DNA from: Trypanosoma brucei gambiense DAL972
Lineage: Eukaryota; Euglenozoa; Kinetoplastea; Trypanosomatida; Trypanosomatidae
Assembly (NCBI RefSeq): GCF_000210295.1
Contig: NC_026744.1
Span: 4,230,617-4,294,616, forward strand
Length of the DNA stretch: 64,000 nucleotides
Direction of reading: 5' to 3'
The position numbers and the translations under genes are program-made. Positions 27,788 to 38,211 of the stretch are shown here, one piece after another; the first letter of the stretch is position 1, and each line of letters starts with the position of its first letter. Under the pieces are notes generated by a model. The model was not told the DNA's origin. It made no database searches and saw only the letters and a program-made list of their open reading frames with translations.

Positions 27788-29905
27788 TTACCTTTTCGCC
27801 ATGAACTCTTTGCTCTTGCGGTACAGGTGCACAAAACTCTGGTTAACTGAATTGGTGAGATAACTCGCATTGTGCTCTGTCTGACATAAGCTAATTAACT
27901 CCTGCGATTTCTTGTTGTTGTGCATAATTGCTTTTAATTCCGGAGGCACTGATTTTTCGAAAGCAGCCACATCCACCAGAAAGGCCTCGGTCAAGCCGTA
28001 ACTCGTCACGGTGTAGGTGTAGTGCGTCTTGAGAGAGGCGTATTCGTACGCCCCCAAGATTCGACTAATAAACAACTTGTCAGCAAGGGACCTCCGCCTT
28101 GAGATGCTTTCATAAGGACTCACAACATCTCCCCCCGGAGACGCGTCACCGGATACGGTTATCCTCACCGTAGCATATTCCCCCTCCTCGGTAGAGATGG
28201 TCGTCTCACAAACACCGCTATGTATGATAACAAACCGCTGAAACTTTTGTCCCTGAATCACAAGCTTCTCATCGTTGAGGAAAATGGTTGGGACGCTCAT
28301 CTCCCACATACGCATCATTAGCTGGCGCGTAAGACAAAATTGGATGAAAGGGTCCTTGGAAAGGGAACGAGGGACGGCACAGGGTTTCTCCACTTCCATC
28401 GCACGATGGGATTTGGCTGCTCCGCGGCAGTATAGGAAAGCTGCCGGTTCGCTCATTCCAACATCCATAAGAGCTTCACGGCTTATCCTCCAGATGTCAC
28501 AATAGTTCTGGCTTATTATGGTACACCTTTTTCGCTCGTTAACGCTGCAAGCGCATTCAAATATCCCCACACAACTGCCGCGCGGGACAAGGCGCTGGTT
28601 GCCGTTTGCCTCCAGGAGAACAGCAACGCCATCTTGTATGAAGTAAGCGGAGGGGTCCAGCTCCGACTTGGAGAAGAGGTGATCATTATTGTGGAGGACG
28701 ATGGGCTCCGCCTTGCTAATAATATTTTCCAGGGCAGCGTTGCTGAATTGCACAAAATAAGGGAAACTACGAAGAAATTCCACACGCAGAGGGAAGAACC
28801 TCTGCAAATTGGCGCGCCTCCTCACATCTGTTGCTTCCCGCTGTTTGCTCTTGATTTCCTGGCTCAACTGTTGGGCGACCTCCTCGAACCCCTCGGGTGG
28901 CACGCTCCATACGCCAACATCGGTTTCACAAATAATCGACGCACTTCTCGGCTCCTTACACACGAGAGCAAACTCGCCCACATAACATGGCGGCGAAAGC
29001 GTAAAACAGGCTTTGCTATTCTCCTTGATGCGCCTCTTCCCCTTCTCTCGATCGTTCATGATCACCGAAATGGTTCCAGCTGTGATCATGTACATGCAAC
29101 GGTCCACATCTCCTTCATGCATCAAATACGAGCCCTCCTTCAGATACAGCGGCCGGGCCTTGTGTCCCAGTTGCTCTAACAATTTATTTGGCCATCCATC
29201 AAAAAACGTACCCTGCATTCGGTGAATAATGGAGGGGGTTGGGAAAGGAATTTTGTCCAAATTGTCCCGCGTTAACTCCGCGGCTAGCATCCGTTTCCTC
29301 TGCACGGCCAACCGTCGTTTGATAATCGGCAGTAGGCGGAACTTAATCATCTCCATTGCTTCGTAGTCGCGCCGTTCTTTGATAAGAACAGTGAGGAAAA
29401 CATGTGATGTAATAATTGTGTACCACCTCGCCGCCCGGTGTTGGCGAACCTCCTCAATTAACACGTTCTTCAGATTTAAATGCCGCCTAAAAATGTACTC
29501 CCTTCTTGGGCGCTCATGTTCGTAGGCCGCGCGAAGCTCATTCTGTGCTCTAGCCTTAAGCTCGGCGCCACGCATTCTAACGTTTTCAAGGTATTCAACC
29601 TCGTTTCTTGCTTTTACATTACTGAGCCGTCGCAGGAAGTTCTCCTCGTTCAGCGGTTCGCACCTGCGCAGCCTAGAAACAATAGCTCTCTTTTCCCAGT
29701 CCGTGAAGACGCTGTTCATATTTATGTTCTCCACTATTTGGGCATACCGTCGCGAGCCTTGTCGCTGGGGCGGCAACGGGGGAACCGTGAAGGGTTGGAC
29801 AGGCTCAGTGCCCTGAAGAATGTCATCGCACGACGGCACGTCCGTTCGTGTGAGAAGCCAGTCATGATCACCCATAGCGTAGTCTGGGTATTCATAACTA
29901 CCCAT
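27788..29905 (-). CDS. CARP1: CARP1, cyclic nucleotide-binding-domain protein
   Basis: CARP1 was found as a cAMP response protein whose knockdown makes T. brucei resistant to phosphodiesterase inhibitors. The length here, 705 residues from an ATG, and the sequence match what I remember. It has three cyclic nucleotide-binding-like domains. The first (about 215-330) carries a good phosphate-binding cassette with VGEFALVCKEPRSASI. The second (about 375-485) has a degenerate cassette (VGIFECACSVNERKRCTI). The third (about 525-660) is also degenerate. The N-terminus (about 75-200) is helical and basic. No catalytic kinase domain is present, so it is a receptor or adaptor. A good splice acceptor lies about 113 nt upstream. 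Confidence 0.92.
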   Translation of the reverse strand: MGSYEYPDYAMGDHDWLLTRTDVPSCDDILQGTEPVQPFTVPPLPPQRQGSRRYAQIVENINMNSVFTDWEKRAIVSRLRRCEPLNEENFLRRLSNVKARNEVEYLENVRMRGAELKARAQNELRAAYEHERPRREYIFRRHLNLKNVLIEEVRQHRAARWYTIITSHVFLTVLIKERRDYEAMEMIKFRLLPIIKRRLAVQRKRMLAAELTRDNLDKIPFPTPSIIHRMQGTFFDGWPNKLLEQLGHKARPLYLKEGSYLMHEGDVDRCMYMITAGTISVIMNDREKGKRRIKENSKACFTLSPPCYVGEFALVCKEPRSASIICETDVGVWSVPPEGFEEVAQQLSQEIKSKQREATDVRRRANLQRFFPLRVEFLRSFPYFVQFSNAALENIISKAEPIVLHNNDHLFSKSELDPSAYFIQDGVAVLLEANGNQRLVPRGSCVGIFECACSVNERKRCTIISQNYCDIWRISREALMDVGMSEPAAFLYCRGAAKSHRAMEVEKPCAVPRSLSKDPFIQFCLTRQLMMRMWEMSVPTIFLNDEKLVIQGQKFQRFVIIHSGVCETTISTEEGEYATVRITVSGDASPGGDVVSPYESISRRRSLADKLFISRILGAYEYASLKTHYTYTVTSYGLTEAFLVDVAAFEKSVPPELKAIMHNNKKSQELISLCQTEHNASYLTNSVNQSFVHLYRKSKEFMAKR

Positions 29906-30397
29906 CTCTCCCCTCCCTTTTCTGAATTACTAAAAATTTATCCAGCCAACCACCAGTTGTGGTTTTATCAATATTACGTACCGCTGTAGTTAGCCGCGCG
30001 TGCGCGCCTACCCGACGCTGAGGGCAGGGGAAAGAAAGAGAAGTGAAGAAGGTAGGATGAACGCAAATGCTAAGGAAGTATACGAGCAAGAAAGTGAGTT
30101 CCGATGGACGAAATGGGTAACCCCCGGTTACATGAATGGTATGGTGGCGATGCACAAAGCCAGTCGTGCACGTGAGTAACAAATAACGCACCGAATATTA
30201 CAAATTCAATGTGCAGGAATCCAGTTATACTGATTAAGACGATAATGTTTGCCTTTTGTCTTGGAGGTGGTGAACCTCTCTCACTGGCATCAAACTCTCC
30301 CTTTGCAGCAACTGCCAATCAAATGTCCGCACACGAACCCTCCATTGTATATGGTGTAACACAAGCAGCAGGAGGGACGAGCGAGTGTGAGTAAAAT
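29906..30397. other. Intergenic region between CARP1 and the LYR gene
   Basis: About 490 bp that includes the CARP1 5' UTR and acceptor and the 3' UTR of the LYR protein gene. No other gene is seen. Confidence 0.65.
30018..30050 (-). promoter_or_regulatory. Probable trans-splice acceptor for CARP1
   Basis: The minus strand reads a CT-rich tract (TTCTCTTTCTTTCCCCTGCC) ending in CTCAG, with the AG at 30019-30018. The 5' UTR would be about 112 nt to the ATG at 29905. Confidence 0.55.
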
Positions 30398-30961
30398 TTA
30401 TGCTCCATCATTGTCCGTGCACTTAGTTTTTCGCTTCACCTTATGCTTTACACGGTGCAAATCACTATCACTGAGTTCGTTAGGCCCGTTCCAGCGGCCC
30501 AACTTTTTCAGCGTCGCCTTCACCTCCTCCACATCCTCGGGCCGAATCCTGTCGTGGTAACGACGGATGAACTCCTCAAGACTCACCGGGTCAATATGAT
30601 TGTGAGAAGCCCTGAGCGTGTCGGCGTCGTACTTGAAGAATATCTCATTGGACTTGCCTTTGCTGTACACAGGAATCAGCCCAGCGCGTATACCTTCATA
30701 TATTTGCTGGCCGCGGATATTTTGCAGCTCTGCTTCCTCGGGGGAATCATTACGATGACACCAAAATTCAAACTTGGTTTGCTTCCATGCTGCCACTATA
30801 GTCTTGTGGTCCGTGTCAAACTTGCGTATATACAGTTTGAGAAGCTGACGGTATAATAAAGCCGGTGAGATACACTTGAACTCTTTTGATGCAATCGGCC
30901 CCTCGGGTTTTGGAGAAATAAATTCTACTTTACTCCGAAAAAGGGACGGATTACGGCGCAT
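30398..30961 (-). CDS. LYR-motif protein, probably mitochondrial
   Basis: The ATG at 30961 gives 187 residues. The leading MRRNPSLFRSKVEF is basic and could target mitochondria. At residues 36-38 an LYR triplet begins a helix (ALLYRQLLKLYIRKFDTD) with a second basic helix after it. This is the pattern of Complex1_LYR proteins, which bind acyl carrier protein and help assemble respiratory complexes, Fe-S clusters or mitoribosomes. The C-terminal half, with a highly basic end (HRVKHKVKRKTKC), is not typical of small LYR proteins. The typical family member is about 80-150 residues, so this one is extended. A specific partner cannot be given. Confidence 0.7.
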   Translation of the reverse strand: MRRNPSLFRSKVEFISPKPEGPIASKEFKCISPALLYRQLLKLYIRKFDTDHKTIVAAWKQTKFEFWCHRNDSPEEAELQNIRGQQIYEGIRAGLIPVYSKGKSNEIFFKYDADTLRASHNHIDPVSLEEFIRRYHDRIRPEDVEEVKATLKKLGRWNGPNELSDSDLHRVKHKVKRKTKCTDNDGA

Positions 30962-31246
30962 GAAGAAAAAAACTGAACAAGAATCTCCTAGGAAGTACAA
31001 CAACTAAAAAGAAACCAAACACTCTTACAGTTTCCTAAATAAACAATAAAAGGGAGAACGGGTGACATAAAGAGCTCACAGAATGCACATAACAACAACC
31101 TACGAAACTCGCCGGTATTATTAAGAATCAACAGTGGAAATGCGCCGTACCATACTCTTACAAAGTAAACCCTCCGATTCCCACCACCCCACCCTCAAGG
31201 CGGAAGTAAGCACATCCTTATCGCTGCTTCTGTGGAGTTTTGCTCA
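30962..31246. other. Intergenic region between LYR and HAT genes
   Basis: About 285 bp with no gene: the 5' side of the LYR gene and the 3' UTR of the HAT-repeat gene. Confidence 0.6.
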
Positions 31247-34168
31247 TTAACACAGTGCGGGGATATTCTCAAATAACCTCAACAGCCACTCAGTATCCAC
31301 CGCCTTGTCCTTAAATAATGGGTCCGTTTCATACGTGGTGGGCAAGTTCTCCTTGACCATATCCTCGATCTTCTTCACATTAGGAACTCCAGTGACAGTC
31401 GACGATCCTCCAACGCCTCGAAGTGCGAGCGTAAGATCTTTCAAGAGTACACTCCGCGTGACGAGCCCCCGCCTATTCGGGGGGCGGCTAACCTTCTTCG
31501 ATCGCATGTCCAAATTTGTATGGGCTCCCTGCTTGCCATCCGCCTTTTCACCACTCAGACGAGATGTACGATCATTCATTCTACACGGCATCCATGACGT
31601 GTCATCGGGCATGGCTTCAACTACACCCTGAAGCGGAAAGTTTACAAATTTCTTTTCGGTGCCACCACCCGGAGTGGTGGGTCCGTGAAAAGCACTACTT
31701 TCCTCTAAACCCGCCCACTCAGAGGTAAATAAGCAGTTGTCGTAGGTTTGGAGCGGCACCGTTGCTCCGTGAATTCGTGTGCTGACCAGATCCAGTGGCA
31801 GCTTGAAGTACGATGCAAGACTATTAGCCTCCTTATCCACAACGAAGAAGGTATTGCGGATGCTTTCTATCTGTGTGAGTAGTGTATCCATGGCCTGTGC
31901 CGAAACCGAGACGAAATCGCCAGATGCGGGCGAAGAATAAACGGCAGCAAGTGCAAGTCTCAAATCTTCCAAAATGCCCAAAACTTGTGAGACCACAGAA
32001 GCGTCGCTATGGCAGATATCTGTGCAGCTAGAAGTGAAGTATTCATCCACACCACAATCGGCCAAATCCCAACCTTTATCTTTAGCTGAGCTCACGAACA
32101 TCTTAAGGTGATCTTTCCACCTTTCAAGGATCACAAGCGCCTGTACAAGGGCGCCATTTCGGATGAGCTCCAGTCTAATCCAGTGGTGGCAAAACGTATT
32201 AAACGCCCGTTGGCAACGACGTGGGGTAAAGTCCTTGCTTTCCCTTACAGCGCGACGCACAACCCCCATAATGAGAGAAAGAAAATCCACACGATGCATT
32301 GTGAACCGCGCGACAAGTCGTATGAACTGTGTATTAGTTACTTCTCGGTTTATACTACCCCACCGCATCCAGTTTACGGAGAGAAGTGTTACTTTTTCGA
32401 GAGCGGACACAACAGCATTAGTGCCCGCAAGCGACTCACCTTTCACATAATCCACGACCATGTTTCGTTGTTGCATCAGAAGCTCTTTCATTTTGCGGTG
32501 GGCACACTCCGGGTCACCAAGGTTGTTCAGCATATAATCACAGTACGCCACGCGCATGTAGAAGTTCCCGGGTAGTAGGTAAGAGACCCTCTCCAGAGCA
32601 TCTCGCACCATCACTCGCCGTTCTCTCTCGGATAGAAGCGGTTGCTTCTCCAGGCAGAAATCCGCGTAATTACACCAGCATAACGGCTCATGAGGGAATA
32701 TACTGGTCCGCATCAATAGAAAAAAGCGAACCCGTTCGTAGCCGAAAAGTTCGATGCCTGCGTAAGCGGAAGTGCTGCTCTCACGCTCGATGATGGTAGA
32801 CCATACTAACCACGCCTCGACCTCGGATCGATGCATGTGTTCCTCCTTTTCATCCCTCACGTCGAAAGCGCCGTCCACATGCAGCCGAACGGGTCGTGGG
32901 AGGTACAATGCCTTTGGCAAGAGATTACGAGTCGAGCTGCTTTGGGACGAAAAACCGCCAACCGATCCCATCAACTTGTTGAGCTCCGCCACAGCAGCTC
33001 TCGCCCTCACAAACCTCTCTTCCACTCGTCCTTCAGGTGGAGGTCTGCCCCGGTATTCCGTCTTCACGAAGTAGTCATAGTCTTCCTTAACCTCCTGAAG
33101 TTCCTGCAGGGGCGTGCGAAGCATCCTGATGTACAGCTTCCTCACCCACTCACGCCGTTGGTACATGTCAAGTATCTTGTCGCCTTTCCAGCGCAGAAAT
33201 TTCTTCCATATATCTGTACTCGCTGGACAATGCCCAACGTCCCGTTGCAACGCGGTGGTGAACACATTTTCCATCCCTGAGTCGTCCGGTTTTATGTAAA
33301 CCTCCAGGAAATCAACAAACAGACGGTACAGCTCAACACTAAAGCAAAGTGGAAGGTGACGGAAGAAACAGTTCAACACTCGACAGTACGAACGATAGGT
33401 TTCCTTTGCGTCGTCTTCGTGCCGCTCATCCCACAAGTACCGGCCTTTTGCAACCTCATTGATTTCCTTACGTAAATAATACGTGACGAGGGGCCCACTC
33501 GTCGGAAAGAAAAAGGTGGCTGCATGCCAAACGTGCCGGACCGCGTTGATAGGATACTCATCCAAGGAATTTAGCAGTGATATCCAGGATGAAACACTGT
33601 AAACATTTTTATTTACCTCAATGAGGTCCGTTATCATCGATGGCGTGGGGTTTGGAAGTTGCACCTCCGCCCGCTTGTATTTTGATTCATCCAGAGTTAG
33701 CAGCGGTCCCGTCACAAGGGGAAACAACACATTCCACGGTGAGAGGTCTCCAACACTATACTGCGAAAATTCCGGTAATGCTTCGATTCCTAAATCGTCC
33801 AGCATCCGCTGGCGGGCCTCGCCAAACGCTTGTTCCACGTCACTGTACACCGCAGAGAGCCGTTCCATCTCCAGTGCTTCTGACGTCTCATTCATCCATA
33901 CCAACATTCGACCCACATCGTCCGCCACCGTGTTCTCCACCTGAAGAGTGTGTTGCAGCTGATCCATCAGCTGCCTCTTCAACTCATCGCGCGTTTTATG
34001 GATGGCAACTAAGGCGGGATGGCGACAAAGAGCCTGGCGGATGACAAGTAAACACTTCTCATCTATGCGGGTGGAAGTCACCTCCTGCACGGGGGCCGCT
34101 GCCACCTTCCCTGTGGCGAACCGCAAGCGGTCCATCATGTCCCGAAGGCTACTCTGCTCATCCTCCAT
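31247..34168 (-). CDS. HAT-repeat protein, CstF77/Rna14-like
   Basis: A 973-residue protein from an ATG. From about residue 170 it has tandem half-a-TPR (HAT) units with their Trp and aromatic spacing (for example SVSSWISLLNSLDEYPINAV, SVELYRLFVDFLEVYIKP, DIWKKFLRWKGDK and SEVEAWLVWSTIIERESST). The arrangement of an N-terminal HAT block, a middle block and a long C-terminal tail is like CstF77 (Rna14), the scaffold of the mRNA 3'-end cleavage stimulation factor. Prp39/Prp42 U1 snRNP proteins are an alternative because they use the same repeats. In trypanosomes, polyadenylation and trans-splicing are coupled, so a role in mRNA processing is reasonable. No RNA-binding domain is visible. Confidence 0.72.
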   Translation of the reverse strand: MEDEQSSLRDMMDRLRFATGKVAAAPVQEVTSTRIDEKCLLVIRQALCRHPALVAIHKTRDELKRQLMDQLQHTLQVENTVADDVGRMLVWMNETSEALEMERLSAVYSDVEQAFGEARQRMLDDLGIEALPEFSQYSVGDLSPWNVLFPLVTGPLLTLDESKYKRAEVQLPNPTPSMITDLIEVNKNVYSVSSWISLLNSLDEYPINAVRHVWHAATFFFPTSGPLVTYYLRKEINEVAKGRYLWDERHEDDAKETYRSYCRVLNCFFRHLPLCFSVELYRLFVDFLEVYIKPDDSGMENVFTTALQRDVGHCPASTDIWKKFLRWKGDKILDMYQRREWVRKLYIRMLRTPLQELQEVKEDYDYFVKTEYRGRPPPEGRVEERFVRARAAVAELNKLMGSVGGFSSQSSSTRNLLPKALYLPRPVRLHVDGAFDVRDEKEEHMHRSEVEAWLVWSTIIERESSTSAYAGIELFGYERVRFFLLMRTSIFPHEPLCWCNYADFCLEKQPLLSERERRVMVRDALERVSYLLPGNFYMRVAYCDYMLNNLGDPECAHRKMKELLMQQRNMVVDYVKGESLAGTNAVVSALEKVTLLSVNWMRWGSINREVTNTQFIRLVARFTMHRVDFLSLIMGVVRRAVRESKDFTPRRCQRAFNTFCHHWIRLELIRNGALVQALVILERWKDHLKMFVSSAKDKGWDLADCGVDEYFTSSCTDICHSDASVVSQVLGILEDLRLALAAVYSSPASGDFVSVSAQAMDTLLTQIESIRNTFFVVDKEANSLASYFKLPLDLVSTRIHGATVPLQTYDNCLFTSEWAGLEESSAFHGPTTPGGGTEKKFVNFPLQGVVEAMPDDTSWMPCRMNDRTSRLSGEKADGKQGAHTNLDMRSKKVSRPPNRRGLVTRSVLLKDLTLALRGVGGSSTVTGVPNVKKIEDMVKENLPTTYETDPLFKDKAVDTEWLLRLFENIPALC

Positions 34169-34758
34169 ATTGATTCCCTGTTATGGATGCTCCGTGAGAA
34201 GGTCACGCGACAGGAAATACCAATTATGTTATGTACCACAGCTCTAGTATAATCCAATTATTACACACGAACGCCAATGCAATGGGGAGTGGCCGACCAT
34301 GAGTACGGACCACAGGGCGGTTCCCAGTTGACACGCGGCATGGTGAAAAGAAGCGTGGAAAAGAGTTAAGGGGGGATGAATGTTGGTGTGTGTGTGTGTG
34401 TGGGGGGGGGGGGCACCATCCAACAAAGAAGGATGTACATGAAGGCACGAAGAACCATAAGAGTTTACACGGAACCATGTGCGCCTCCGTACCAGTAACA
34501 ACAACGTACGGTAACTAACACGATAAGTCCCATCATCCCATTGAGACAAGTGACACAAAAGGGCGGGGAAAAAACAGAAACGATGGGGCAAGAGTAACAT
34601 CACCCTGCTCCTCCCGCGCAATAAAAGGGTCAGATGAAGCAATAAAAACAGGGATAGAAGAGAATGTGAAGGAGCAAAGAAAAGTTATCTTTTTTTTTTT
34701 TGCGTTGGTTAGTTGTCTCTGTGCGTCCCACTTCCGGCAGGTAACTCAACCCAAACAA
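34169..34758. other. Intergenic region with TG/G tract
   Basis: About 590 bp without a gene. A (TG)n run followed by at least ten G lies near 34384-34414 on the plus strand. On the RNA strand this is C-run then (CA)n, a pyrimidine-rich block upstream of the HAT gene. The right part is the 3' UTR of the RING-CH gene. Confidence 0.6.
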
Positions 34759-37700
34759 CTACGTGGGTCTGTCGATGAATGCAACACCTACAATGCTTTC
34801 GCTTTCCGCAGTTTCAACCAGGCGACGCAGGATGTGGTTTCTCACATAGCACAGTTTTGCACAGCACTCGAAACCCACATCGACACAGCCCTTCCACATA
34901 TTAGCAGTTGCTTCACGCACCATTAAAACTGCACTGGCCCCCGGTTTCGCTGCAGCGGGAGCAGCCACTTCTTGAGGTGCTGATACCACTCTGCTGTTCT
35001 CACCGTTGTTGCGTACGCGCACTTGCTGTACTCTCCCAAAAAAAGCGAACACGGCGGGTGATAGTCTTGTCCAGCATCTCAACAGCAGCCTAAATATTAA
35101 ACACAACGTGGCAATATCGAAGCGCATGAAGAAAGCACCAAAAGAGTCGACTTGCCGTACGTGCGGCCAAGCCATTACCGCCAGCGCAAATGGGAAAACT
35201 ATAAATGTTGTTGTCGTCATAAAAATAGGCATCACTGCGAAAGCTAACGCTTCAAATAGTGGCATGTGGTGACAACCACAGGAAAAGTAAAGCCTCACAG
35301 GCCCCAGGTCACTTTTCAGCTTATCAGTGAGGATTATGAGTGTACCTGTTGCCACTACGCCCACAACCCATAGAAAACCACACACAAAACCCGACGCGAC
35401 AACACAGGACGGGGAAAGAAAAAGCGCCAAAACGGAGGAGACGACACAAGCACCAACCATGAAGGGAAGAGCCAGCAGCAACAACGCAGCAACCAATAGT
35501 AAAGTAAGAAGACGCCCCATGCCAGGAAATTTTAGGCACCTAAAGAGTATCATCATCTGCTCTTCCGTCAGTGTACATGCTTGTTCTTCCCGTCGGATGA
35601 GTGGTGTAATTTCTATTGCTACTCGTTGGATGACCTCAGCGTCGTCGGCTGTGGCGTTCCGCTGCAATTCGTCGAGAGCAACCATGATTCTGCTACAACA
35701 CAAATGGGTGTACCAAGTAGGCATACCCGTAATGAGAGTTAATTCTCGCTGAGCAACATTTACCCCATCCACGTACTGTGGGCCTGCCCAAATACCGAAA
35801 GATGAACTAAATAGCCAACGACACTTCCACTCAGTAAACTGACGAACCCCCTTAAAGGGAAGCTCCACAATGCTCAGCATCCGACTCCATGCCTCGTTGT
35901 CATTTATCATGTAAACGGTTATTATACACCGACACCCATAAAAGAAGGTATCGACAAAGCATGAGCTGCGGACCACCAGGCAGTCAAATAGAGCAAGACA
36001 TATCCCCATCCAAATGCAAGAACATATGGAACTGCATGCAACAAAAGCCGTGCAGCGCAGAGCCTTTGAGAGAAATCCTGTGATCGAGATACCATCCCCC
36101 AACGCCAGGTCCCTGACATCGAATAGCTCTCCCATCTTGTCACCCAAACGACTATCCACATACCACGCGATATTAAGCGAAACGTCTACCAGCATAAACA
36201 CACCTTTTGCCCACCTAAATGATGATAACAAGTTGCGGGTTACCAGCAACACCAGCGGCTTGTCGTTCCGGGAGAAGAATTGATATGCACCGAAAGCGTA
36301 TGGAAGAAACCCTCCGCAAATAACCGCCACAATGAAATTTATTTCTGCACACACTCGAAGAAGGGCCCACAAATCAAGAAGTGCACAAAGCTGACGCAAC
36401 CCAGTGACGGATGCAACCTTATGTAGCATAGTCCAACGAAACCACCTTCCTGGAAGACGCGTAGCAAACCCTACGATAAAGAAAAACTGAGAAATCACGA
36501 CAGCCAAGATGACATCACTTACCGGCCACATCGAAGGCATATCCACCACGGAAACAATAACCGAAAGTGCGAAGAGAAAAAATAATACTGGGTCCTCAGC
36601 TTCCTCTCCATCCAGTATCACACCTTGGTCGACCGTTGCATTGATTCCACTTCGAAGCACCCGCGCTGCCCCGAAATCAAAACACACTTCCCTCCGCTCT
36701 GATCCCAACACAGTCTTCAACGACTTCAGCACAAGGAGGGTTGTTGGGCGCTCATCCTCATGCCTAACAGATACGGGAGCCGTTAACACGTGCCACGCCC
36801 TCTTTTTGTCCTCCGCAATACCAACGTTCCGGTCGTCATCAAAGAAGTCCATAGACAAAAAAAGAACCAAAAGCGTTGTTGTTCGAATGAAGAAGGTGGG
36901 TAGCACCAGAGCAGCCATGATGCACCGAAGCAGCGACAATGCTTCAAGTACGAAAGTTCGGAGAGGCACACAGCGAACCCCCTTCATGACAAAGACAACT
37001 ATCCAAATAACAAATGTCAGTCTGGCAAAGTATAAAGGGGCATGCAGTAGGTCTGAAGAACCCAGTGCTTCAATGAGTGGCTTGACCATCGCACCCCGCA
37101 TACGGGCCACATTCTCCGATGGGGACAACGTTGCCAATAAGGTATCCGCAACTTCCCAAGCACGGGAATTACCGTCAACGGCTACCCAAAGCTCCCACAT
37201 CTTAATGCGCACCACCTCTGGTGCTAGTACGCACAATACGGTACAGAAAACGTTAAGAAAGAAGAAGGGGAGAACGAGGTGTAGCAACTCCTCCTTCAAT
37301 TTTCCTCGGAGCGTTTTCGACTTGCCAGCATCACTATGTGCAGCTTCAATAGCCTGTAAAACAACCCCATCGTCCCTGGGATGCACGGCCACCTCCACAA
37401 TGAGACCCGATGTTGCACTAACCATCGGCTCCCCTTCGACATCACCTCCCTCTCCAGACGCATCATATTCGCCCTCTTTCCCCTCTTCGACGGCGTCGAT
37501 GCGCCAGTTTTGCAATTGATTTACCGCACGGCCTTCGAGGACAGGCCTCCCCTGCTCGTCCGCGTTGGGTGCTTCCCTAACAAAGGGCTCGATAGCGGGC
37601 CAGTGTTCCCGTACAAGTTTAAGTAACATTGAAGCTGCAGTAAGTTTTGTAAGGACCCACACTGTATATGACAGAGCTTCTGTAGGTCCCCATTCACTCA

Positions 37701-38094
37701 ACGTGTGGGTGTGTGTTAACGTTACTTTGACAGGTGAATATATACTTCCAGCACCCTTTAGGGACCCCTCCAACACGAAAGTTAGCCACGAAAAGATGGG
37801 CACCAACAAAGAAATGGAAAGTATTCTAGCGTTTTCTCGAATCCAAACTCTTGAGAAAATCCATATAAGCGTTACCCAGCGATAATTAGTCGCACTGATG
37901 GAGTAACTTGAGAGCTTTGCGACCCTACACGGTGTTCCGCACACTTCACAGATCAGCGACTTGCGGTGGCGCACCCATCGTGCAAGACACTTCGAATGCA
38001 CATATTTGATGGACCCATCGCAGCAACACGGACTAACACATTTCCCGGCGCTGCTGTGGCACATCCGGCAGCTGCGTTCTTCTCGTGATGACAT
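34759..38094 (-). CDS. RING-CH membrane E3 ubiquitin ligase, Doa10/MARCH6-like
   Basis: The first ATG, at 38094, gives 1,111 residues. Residues about 9-55 form a C4HC3 RING-CH finger (CRMC, CCC, H, CLARW, CEVCGTPC), which binds E2 enzymes. After it come at least ten hydrophobic segments spread to the C-terminus, for example LLVAALLLLALPFMVGACVV and VWVLTKLTAASMLLKLV. A RING-CH domain at the extreme N-terminus followed by a long polytopic body is the architecture of Doa10 (yeast) and MARCH6/TEB4 (animals), ERAD ligases of the endoplasmic reticulum and inner nuclear envelope. Sequence similarity beyond the finger is not assessed. A strong splice acceptor lies about 75 nt upstream. Confidence 0.85.
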   Translation of the reverse strand: MSSREERSCRMCHSSAGKCVSPCCCDGSIKYVHSKCLARWVRHRKSLICEVCGTPCRVAKLSSYSISATNYRWVTLIWIFSRVWIRENARILSISLLVPIFSWLTFVLEGSLKGAGSIYSPVKVTLTHTHTLSEWGPTEALSYTVWVLTKLTAASMLLKLVREHWPAIEPFVREAPNADEQGRPVLEGRAVNQLQNWRIDAVEEGKEGEYDASGEGGDVEGEPMVSATSGLIVEVAVHPRDDGVVLQAIEAAHSDAGKSKTLRGKLKEELLHLVLPFFFLNVFCTVLCVLAPEVVRIKMWELWVAVDGNSRAWEVADTLLATLSPSENVARMRGAMVKPLIEALGSSDLLHAPLYFARLTFVIWIVVFVMKGVRCVPLRTFVLEALSLLRCIMAALVLPTFFIRTTTLLVLFLSMDFFDDDRNVGIAEDKKRAWHVLTAPVSVRHEDERPTTLLVLKSLKTVLGSERREVCFDFGAARVLRSGINATVDQGVILDGEEAEDPVLFFLFALSVIVSVVDMPSMWPVSDVILAVVISQFFFIVGFATRLPGRWFRWTMLHKVASVTGLRQLCALLDLWALLRVCAEINFIVAVICGGFLPYAFGAYQFFSRNDKPLVLLVTRNLLSSFRWAKGVFMLVDVSLNIAWYVDSRLGDKMGELFDVRDLALGDGISITGFLSKALRCTAFVACSSICSCIWMGICLALFDCLVVRSSCFVDTFFYGCRCIITVYMINDNEAWSRMLSIVELPFKGVRQFTEWKCRWLFSSSFGIWAGPQYVDGVNVAQRELTLITGMPTWYTHLCCSRIMVALDELQRNATADDAEVIQRVAIEITPLIRREEQACTLTEEQMMILFRCLKFPGMGRLLTLLLVAALLLLALPFMVGACVVSSVLALFLSPSCVVASGFVCGFLWVVGVVATGTLIILTDKLKSDLGPVRLYFSCGCHHMPLFEALAFAVMPIFMTTTTFIVFPFALAVMAWPHVRQVDSFGAFFMRFDIATLCLIFRLLLRCWTRLSPAVFAFFGRVQQVRVRNNGENSRVVSAPQEVAAPAAAKPGASAVLMVREATANMWKGCVDVGFECCAKLCYVRNHILRRLVETAESESIVGVAFIDRPT

Positions 38095-38169
38095 GTGCTT
38101 AATGAGCAAGAATTAGGCGTGTGACCCCTGCCTTTCGTTTTGTTGTTCTTAACTGCCTTCTCAACCCTT

Positions 38170-38211
38170 CTGCGTGGCAAGAAAAAAAGGGAGAGAAAAG
38201 GATGGACCATA
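38170..38211 (-). promoter_or_regulatory. Probable trans-splice acceptor for the RING-CH gene
   Basis: The minus strand reads CCTTTTCTCTCCCTTTTTTT, then CTTGCCACGCAG, with the AG at 38171-38170. The 5' UTR is about 75 nt. This is one of the best matches to the trypanosome acceptor pattern in the window. Confidence 0.65.

Noticed and set aside
31247..34168. Prp39-type U1 snRNP protein
   Set aside because: HAT repeats alone fit it, but the layout seemed closer to CstF77. Kept as an alternative only.
36509..37519. Long plus-strand frame of 336 codons
   Set aside because: It lies antisense to the RING-CH gene, has Ser/Thr-rich composition typical of an opposite-strand shadow, and no domains.
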